The position numbers and the translations under genes were made by a program. From Rhynchonema sp. JSB1_4 (lineage: Eukaryota > Nematoda > Chromadorea > Monhysterida > Xyalidae), in NCBI GenBank assembly GCA_030248065.1, contig JASAMV010004175.1, forward strand, positions 20,838-84,837: a stretch of 64,000 nt of DNA. Reading direction: 5' to 3'. The stretch's first letter is position 1. Every line of letters starts with the position of its first letter. Below, piece after piece: positions 57,369 to 64,000 of the stretch. A model generated the notes under the pieces. It was given only the letters and a program-made list of their open reading frames with translations. It searched no databases and was not told the DNA's origin.

Positions 57369-58234
57369 AGTTCTTTGACATCTTTAGCAAGGCCGTGTAA
57401 AAATCGTTAGCCAACTCCGAAACAACTGTGCATTCAACAGCATTGAACCACATCACCAGATTAGTTTAGCCGAAGGCTGTATACTGCACGCTGTAAAGAT
57501 ACGTGTTGAAGAAGCAGTCGCTCGCTGCACTCTGTTCAGCTGCCATTCTGCTGTTGGAAGAAAGAAAGGGCAACAAAACGTGCCAGCTAACATTCAGCAA
57601 GCCACAACTTGCAGTGGTGCTGTATTGTGTGTGTGAGGCAACAGCTGCACGTGTCTCTGAGATATTGTTCAACAACCTTGGCTGCAAACAGATCCACAGC
57701 AGTTGCAGACCATGGTTGTTAGTGTGTGGAATTGATGTTTTTTCGTTGTGCGTATCATATCGCAAAATGGGCTGGGGAGGGTTTCGCATATCGGAAAATG
57801 GGCATTTCGCAGCTTCCCATGACCTTCTGCGAGGGCAAAACCTTGGCCAGCATCTTGTATTCAACACCTCTTCGTTTTCACACTTTGACTCGGGCGACCG
57901 GATGGGTTTTCTGCTTGATTGATTTTAATTTTGTGTGATTTTTGTGAAATTCGCATTTTGGTGGAAATCAGTTCTCCTGAGCAGCAGGTGGTCAAAGACA
58001 CAAAGGCAAGAAACATGTAAGAATGACGAAGTAACTTGGCGACCAGAAGGCAATAAATAAAACAATAAAACGTGCAGATATAGGTGCACGTTTCGGTGGT
58101 CCAGAACCGAGCCGAGCAAACGAAAGGAAACGAAAGAAAGAGAAATTATTTCGAGATTTTTTGTTGTCGTTATTCGTTTGTTGTTTGTTGGTGTGTGTGG
58201 ATGTGGTACTGGTGGATGAGAAAACCGACCGAGA
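57369..58234. promoter_or_regulatory. Shared upstream region of two divergent genes
   Basis: 866 bp separate the SMYD4-like start (-) from the small protein start (+). No repeat is recognised. Both promoters should lie here; no TATA box is convincing. Confidence 0.4.
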
Positions 58235-61200
58235 ATGGGACGTGGTGTGGGGATTAACAACGCCGAAAGCGGTACGCTGAAGAATGTGATGGCTCGGGAT
58301 GATCAACTGCTGATAAACGTGCATAAACGATTGTCGAAAACGCTGGAACAGCTGAGAAAAGACGCCGAGGTTTGTTGGTTTGTTGGAGGTGCCGAAGAAT
58401 GGAGAAGGAGAATATTTCACGTCTGCCGAACAGTGCTTTCAAAAAGTGGGCACAACTTGCTTTTTTAAGGAGGTTGAAAAGTGGCGCTTAAAATACGTGT
58501 CCGACATCGACCGTTACCCGGATCGACTTGACGAGTGGCAGAAACTGCTGGCATTGACATTTCAACCAGTGGAACAGAAATGCGTGAAATTTGCTGCGGC
58601 CTATAAAGTAAGATTCAATTATTATTATGTTGACATCATGGTGTCAGTTGTCAAAAGTAACACCCCATGCCACAGTGTTGGAGGTGGGGGGGGTTGGGGG
58701 GGGGGGGGTAGCCCCCCCCAGTACAGTAGGTATCCCCCCCTCGCCTGGTCCAGTAGGTATCCCCCCCCGATGTTTGGTATGGTACAGTAGGTATCCCCCC
58801 GGTTTTCACCCCGGTACAGTAGGTATCCCCCCCCGATTTTGCCCCAAAAGTGCCAATTTTTGACCAAAATGGCCGAAATTAGTGCAAAATCAGTGGTTTT
58901 TACCTCAAATTACCCGAAATTCGCGCGCTACGCGCGCAAATACTACGTTTTCACACGATTCCACACATAATAAACACATAAAAAATTTTCACCCCAAAAC
59001 CTAACCCCCCCCCCCCCAACCCCCCCCAAACCCCCCCCTAGGTACATAACCCCCCCCCAGGCCATCGGCTCTGGTACAGTAGGTATCCCCCCCTCTCCGA
59101 GCGCGGTACAGTAGGTATCCCCCCCTCCAGAGTACCTCCAACACTGCCATGCCATGCCCATAGGCAGTGTAGTGGCAGGCAGATGGTTGCAAGGTACCCT
59201 TGGGGGGGGGATGGATCCAGATGGTTGCAAGGTACCCCCCTACCCAGCCTCCGGGAGGTTGCAAGGTACCCCTGAGGTCCGAAAAAAGGGTGTTTTTTGC
59301 ATGCATTACACTGCAAATTTGGTCGAAAAATTGGTACTTTTTTGCATTTTGGCCGAAAATTTGCCTAAAATACCTATTATATGGAGGTTTGCGCGCGGAG
59401 CGCGCGATTTTTGGGGTTTTGAGGTCGAAAAACACCCATTTTTGCCTATAAAAACCATAAATTGATGGTTGCAAGGTACCCTCCGGGGTGGTTGCAAGGT
59501 ACCTACCCTTCCCCCCCCATCCCCCCCAAGGGGTGGTTGCAAGGTACCTACTCCTAAGGGGGGATCCCCCCCCCATCCCCCCCCCCAGCCACTACACTGC
59601 CCATAGGGCAGTGGGCAGTATGGGTGGGCACAGTGTAGTGGCAGGCAAATGGTTGCAAGGTACCCTTGGGGGGGGGGATGGACCCAGATGGTTGCAAGGT
59701 ACCCCCCTACCCAGCCTCCGGGAGGTTGCAAGGTACCCCTGAGGTCCGAAAAAAGGGTGTTTTTTTGCATGCATTATACTGCAAATTTGGCCGAAAAAAT
59801 GGTACTTTTTTGCATTTTGGCCGAAAATTTGCCTCAAATACCTATTATATGGAGGTTTGCGCGCGGAGCGCGCGATTTTTGGGGTTTTGAGGTCGAAAAA
59901 CACCCATTTTTGCCTATAAAAACCATAAATTGATGGTTGCAAGGTACCCTCCGGGGTGTTGCAAGGTACCTACCCTTCCCCCCCCATCCCCCCCAAGGGG
60001 TGGTTGCAAGGTACCTACTCCTTAGGGGGGGGGGAATCCCCCCCATCCCCCCCAGCCACTACACTGGGTGGGCACCAGTGTAGTTCCTGGTCCGGAGGGG
60101 GAACAGACGTACCCTCCACTATTTTCGGAGGGGGAACAGACGTACCTACCTGGGGGGGGGGGAAGGGGGGGGGGAAGTCCCAATTGGGGGGGGGACGGAA
60201 AAAAGTCATTTTTTGAGGTCGAAAAATTGGACTATTTTTGCCTGCTTTTGCGAAAAATCCCCTATAAAAAGGGTATTTTGGCGTTTTTTTGGAGGTTTCA
60301 CCTAAAGTTTACCTATTTTTGGCCTAAAAATGCCTATTTTAGGCCTAAATTTGCCCATTTTAGGAAAAAATTGGGGGAGCAGACGTACCCGGAGGGGGAA
60401 CAGTGGGGCAGGCGTACCTCGGAGGGGGAACAGACGTACCCGAGGGGGGTCCCCCCTCCCCCCCAGGAACTACACTGGTGGGCACAATACCCAATACCCA
60501 ATACCAATCATACCACCCAATACCAATACCAATACCAGTGTTTGGTATTGGTATTGGGTCCAATTCAGGTATTGGGTATTGGTATTGAAGCTGGCCTGGT
60601 ATTGGTATTGGGTATTAGTATTGGGTTTGCCCAGGTATTGGGTCAAAACCAATACCTAATACTAACCCAGAAAAACCCAATACCATACCAATACCAAACC
60701 CAATACCAGACTCAAAACCCAATACCAAACCAATACCAAACCCAATACCAACCCAATACCAGACCAAAAACCCAATACCAAACCAATACTAAGACCAATA
60801 CCCAATACCCAATACCAATACCAACCCAATACCCAATACTCAATACCAATACCAACCCAATACCAAACCCAATACCAGGCACTTAAGTAGTATTGATTTG
60901 GTATTGGGTATTGGTATTGGTATTGGGTCTCGCCCGGTATTGGTATTGGGTATTGGTATTGGGTCCCCAATTTGGTATTGGTATTGGGTATTGGTACAGG
61001 GCCGGTATTGGTATTGGGTATTGGTATTGGGTGTCAAAAGTGGTATTGTGCCCAGGCCTAGTGGGCAGTGTGGTGCAGAGGTCGCAATCGGGCCGGGTTT
61101 GGTCTCCGGCCCGGCCCGTACCCCCAAATCTCCGGCCCGGCCCGGCCCGAACCCCCAAATCTCCGGCCCGGCCCGGCCCGAACCCCCAAATCTCCGGCCC

Positions 61201-62990
61201 GGCCCGGCCCGAATTTTTGGCTCAGATTTTAACCCAATTTTTGTCATAATTTTTGCGATTTTTGAATCTGTTTTTTTTTTGTTGAAAATTCATTGTTTTC
61301 CATGAAAAAGTCGCCAGATAGACAACACCAATGGTGTGGCTGGGGGTGGGGGTCCCCCCTTGCAGTGTAGTTCCTGGTCCGGCGCGGCGGTTAGTGTACC
61401 TACCCCTTTTTTCCGTGAGGCGGTTAGTGTACCTCCCTGGGGGGGAAGGGGGGGGGAAGACCCAAAATCAGGAAAAAGTCACTTTTTGAGGTAGAAAATT
61501 TGACCTATTTTCACCCCTTTTTGGAAAAATTTCTTCAGAACAAGGGTATTTTGGCGACTTTTGAGAACACTGACCTAAAAATCACACATTTTAGGCTTAA
61601 AAATGCCCATTTTAGGCCTAAAAATGGCCATTTTAGGCAAAAGTTGAGGCGGTTAGTGTACCTGACGCGGCGGTTAGTGTACTAGTGTACCTTGGTCGCG
61701 GCGGTTAGTGTACCTTAGGGGGGGGACCCCCCTCCCTCCCAGGAACTACACTGCCCCCTAGGTACAGTAGGTAGGTAGGTAAGGTAGATGACGCGCCATC
61801 CTGGTACAGTAGGTAGGTAGGTCGCCGCCCCCCGGCTGGTACAGTAGGTTGCTATTTTTGGCTCAAAATGGTATGTAATCGATATTTTTCACTCAAAATA
61901 ATCGAAAAATCGCGCGCTGCGCGCGAAATGAGGGTTTTAGAGTACATTTTCATCTAAATTTAGACATGTACCAGTGTGATTCCTGGGGGGGGAGGGGGGT
62001 CCCCCTCGGGTGCGTCTGTTCCCCCTCCATGGTACGCCTGCCCCACTGTACCCCCACCGGGTATGTATGGACCCCAATTTTTACAAAAAATAGGCAAATT
62101 TTGGCCTAAAATAGGCATTTTTAGGCATAAAATGTGTGATTTTTAGGTCAATGTCGTCAAAAATCGCCAAAATACCTTTCTTATTGAGATTTTTTCCTAA
62201 AAGGGGCAAAAATGAGCCAAATTTTCGACCTCAAAAAATGACTTTTCTCCAAATGTGGGTCCTCCCCCCAGTGTAGTGGCAGGCAAATGGTTGCAAGGTA
62301 CCCTTGGCGCCTTCTGGGGGATGGATCCAGATGGTTGCAACGTACACCCTACCCACTCTCCGCAAGGTGCAAGGTACCCCTGATGTCCGAAAAAAGGTTG
62401 TTTTTTTGCATGCATTATACTGCCAAATTTGGCCGAAAAATTCGTACTTTTTTGCAGTTTGGCCGAAAATTTGCCTAAAATACCTATTATATGGAGGTTT
62501 GCGCGCGGAGCATTGACCCGATCCTCCAAGTCTCCGGCCCGGCCCGAACCAAAAGCCCAGGAAATCGCGGCCCGGCCGGTTTGCGACCTCTGTCTGATAA
62601 ACGCCCCCCGATGTTTGGCATGATACAGTAGCTATCCCCCGATTTTCACCCCGATACAGTGTAGTTCCTGGTCCGGAGGAGGAACAGGCGGTACCCCTTT
62701 TTTCACGGGGGGGGGGGGATAGACGCGCGATTTTTCGGTATTTGTGGTCAAGTATATTCATTTTATGCCATTGTAAGATAAAAATAGCTATTTTGGGTGA
62801 CAGTTTGGGTGGGGCGACAACCTACCTACTGTACCCCTCCCCCAGCTACAACAGTGTCCCCTTGATATGCTTATAACGATGGTTCACTGTATCTGATTCG
62901 TATACATTGGCATCATTTTTGCAGGCATTTCGCGACGAACTTGGTCGAAAGTATTGCGAGTTCCTAGCGTTGCGCACCAGCATATTTTGA
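58235..62990 (+). CDS. Small helical protein of unknown family
   Basis: Three exons, 58235-58369, 58389-58607 and 62925-62990, give 139 residues. Exon 1 reads MGRGVGINNAESGTLKNVMA then HKRLSKTLEQLRKDAE; exon 2 has YFTSAEQCFQKVGTTCFFKE, KWRLKYVSDIDRYPDRLDEW and QKLLALTFQPVEQKCVKFAA; exon 3 ends DELGRKYCEFLALRTSIF. Charged, amphipathic helices dominate, with no signal peptide or membrane segment. I do not recognise the family. Exons 1 and 2 are in different frames and can be joined only by a 19-nt (58370-58388) or 28-nt (58370-58397) GT-AG intron, both unusually short. Exon 3 might splice on to a later exon (near 63517) instead of stopping. The 4.3-kb second intron is almost entirely nested transposons. 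Confidence 0.5.
58673..59146. mobile_element. hAT-type MITE, target duplication CCATGCCA
   Basis: Ends CAGTGTTGGAGGT and ACCTCCAACACTG are flanked by CCATGCCA (58665-58672 and 59147-59154). The subterminal word TACAGTAGGTATCCCCCC occurs four times on the left and twice on the right, all in the same orientation. The core contains a GC hairpin (GCGCGCTACGCGCGC). Confidence 0.93.
59165..59599. mobile_element. hAT-type MITE, target duplication CCCATAGG
   Basis: Ends CAGTGTAGTGGCAGG and CCACTACACTG are flanked by CCCATAGG (59157-59164 and 59600-59607). GGTTGCAAGGTACC occurs three times on each side in the same orientation. The core carries the hairpin GCGCGCGGAGCGCGCG. Confidence 0.93.
59631..60066. 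mobile_element. hAT-type MITE, target duplication GGTGGGCA
   Basis: Near-identical to the preceding element (same ends, same GGTTGCAAGGTACC arrays and core), with its own duplication GGTGGGCA (59623-59630 and 60067-60074). The high identity indicates recent activity or a recent burst. Confidence 0.93.
60076..60477. mobile_element. hAT-type MITE, target duplication GTGGGCAC
   Basis: Ends CAGTGTAGTTCCTGG and CCAGGAACTACACTG are flanked by GTGGGCAC (60068-60075 and 60478-60485), overlapping the duplication of the neighbour. The repeat word is GGGGGAACAGACGTACC, about five copies in one orientation. The ends equal those of 99-492, but the internal repeat word differs. Confidence 0.93.
60478..61045. 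repeat. Imperfect (AATACC)n / (GGTATT)n foldback tract
   Basis: The left half is built of CAATACCAATACC words and the right half of GGTATTGGTATTGGG words, so the tract folds on itself. GGGCACAATACC at the left and GGTATTGTGCCC at the right are matching ends. It may be an element whose subterminal repeats expanded, now the host for the insertion at 60076. Confidence 0.7.
61076..61330. repeat. CCCGGCCCGG repeat element, copy 4
   Basis: Begins CAGAGGTCGCAATCGGGCCG, with four CCCCCAAATCTCCGGCCCGG units, then TTTTAACCCAATTTTTGTCA and a GTCGCCAGATAGACAA tail. It is closest to 2487-2715. The inverse of its first bases (TTTGCGACCTCTG) occurs at 62580-62592. Confidence 0.75.
61363..61753. mobile_element. 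hAT-type MITE, imperfect duplication CCCCCTTG/CCCCCTAG
   Basis: Near copy of 99-492: same CAGTGTAGTTCCTGG ends, same GGCGGTTAGTGTACC words and core. The 8-bp flanks differ at one position, so it is somewhat older or was inserted in low-complexity sequence. Confidence 0.85.
61754..62760. repeat. Nested fragments of the hAT-like families
   Basis: GGTACAGTAGGTAGGTAGGT words (61762-61850), a GC hairpin (GCGCGCTGCGCGCG near 61912), an inverted CAGTGTGATTCCTGG end near 61972, a CAGTGTAGTGGCAGGC end near 62270 followed by a diverged GGTTGCAAGGTACC element, and CCGGCCCGG fragments near 62535-62575 occur in succession. Boundaries of individual insertions could not all be resolved. Confidence 0.6.
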
Positions 62991-64000
62991 CCAAAACGGC
63001 AGCAGGACTCAAATTCGGCTGCTGCTGATCACGAACATCAACAAGGGGCAGACAGAGCGTCAACCGTCGAAACTGAAAAAAGCGCCACCGGCCCGCTGTC
63101 AAACGATCCAGACAGTCGTCACCTGAAAATCATGCGGACAATGGCGAAAGGTTGATGGAACTTTCAGCATGGTTTCAACCTATTTTGTTCTATATCGATG
63201 GTATTGTTGGGAATATTACCGCAGCTAGGTAGTTAGCTTCCAGCTAAAAAACCAGATAATTTTACTGTCCCCCAAACCGCCTGCTAAACAGCTCGAGCTA
63301 CCGCTAAAAACGTTGACGTTTCTTTGGCAAATACTTTCGCATCGGAATACTCCCAAAATTCCAGGTGGCAGGCAGAAAATGCTTGCCGCAGAAGAGGGGC
63401 GAACCTTGTCTAAGTCATACGCTACCTCATCCTCTTTGTAAGAGGGGTACTCGATCAGCTAACAACACGTAGCGTAGGTATAATTTACATAAACTAGTGT
63501 TAATTTCTTTCTTCCAGCTGGCACCGCCCCGCTAAGATCGCGTTGCTTTCCCATTTGCAGACTATCCACGACATCAACACCAGACGAAAAAGCGAACTGG
63601 CCAAGCGAAGAGATGAATGATGGAAGAACGTGTCGCGTTGTCAACGAGCGTTGATTGTTCACGCTAACCAGCCCGTCACATGGTTATGGAACGTTCAGAT
63701 AAACAGTCGCCGTTCGCGCTCCACAGCGACAGACAGGCAACAACAAAAAGTGACCACGAACTCACGACCGTTTCAATAACTCGTCGATTGACAGTGATGA
63801 TCTGGCCGTTGCGCGTGTCATCGACAAACCGAAGAGTACGATCGGTTTTTACTTCCATCGCGGCACGGCGAATGACAAACAGGTTGGGCTTTGTCGATCT
63901 GACGGTCGAGTTTGACATGCGTGTCCGACTACAACTTTCGCGTGATGTGTTCATTCTGTCCAGACTCAACGAGCACGCGATCAGCATTGCCTGCGAAATT
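62991..64000. other. Unresolved sequence after the small helical gene
   Basis: No complete gene is seen. A stretch after the acceptor CTTTCTTCCAG (about 63506-63516) is open on the plus strand for about 34 codons (HLQTIHDINTRRKSELAKRR) and could be an exon of the preceding or another gene. Sequence to the window end has no recognised domain on either strand. Confidence 0.3.

Noticed and set aside
58625..60046. Many 70-190-codon frames on both strands
   Set aside because: All lie in nested non-autonomous elements; composition follows the G/C-rich repeat words.
60068..60886. 272-codon plus-strand open frame
   Set aside because: It crosses a hAT-type MITE and the AATACC tract; the peptide is low-complexity repeat translation.

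Overview
The window is metazoan nuclear DNA, AT-rich and very rich in repeats. Genes are split by GT-AG introns with T-rich acceptors and ATG starts. Gene content (a globin with a Gln at the likely distal position, a FMRFamide-type 7TM receptor, ML-domain lipid-binding proteins, aftiphilin, CHP1, a SMYD4-like protein), acceptor sites just upstream of start codons, and one 81-bp gene-to-gene spacing on a single strand suggest a nematode. That placement is an inference. All exon models were made by eye, and most are supported by exact phase agreement across every junction.

Layout. 1-3030: nested small DNA transposons, including a hAT-type element with a perfect 8-bp target duplication. 3036-8079 (+): aftiphilin homologue in seven exons, whose last intron holds a 1.35-kb TTAA-flanked foldback element and a hAT element. 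9640-12238 (+): CHP1, a complete calcineurin B homologous protein in six exons. 12994-14377 and 14973-16248 (-): two tandem NPC2/ML-domain secreted proteins with the same exon structure. 16838-21005 (-): a probable two-domain globin-like protein. 21087-22875 (-): a 7TM receptor ending 81 bp upstream of the globin start. 22900-42900: no convincing gene; long palindromic elements, piggyBac-, hAT- and Harbinger-type MITEs. 42945-44396 (+): weak candidate for a secreted protein. 45025-45990 (+): Ly6-like, probably GPI-anchored protein. 46345-57368 (-): SMYD4-like TPR/SET gene, its halves separated by about 8 kb of satellites and nested elements. 58235-62990 (+): small unrecognised helical protein divergent from SMYD4; its 4.3-kb intron is a cascade of nested hAT-type elements. 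63000-64000: no clear gene.

How the parts relate. Aftiphilin acts in clathrin trafficking, CHP1 in Na+/H+ exchanger regulation and vesicle traffic, and the ML proteins probably bind lipid; no shared pathway is evident. The receptor and globin are spaced like genes of a nematode operon. The most distinctive feature is the transposon layer. At least nine elements carry 8-bp target duplications, eight of them perfect. Several share a layout of CAGTG-type ends, same-orientation subterminal repeats and an AT-rich core, but each subfamily has a different repeat word, mostly ending in GTACC. Separately, the decamer TGAAACATCA occurs 11 times in mostly unrelated contexts.
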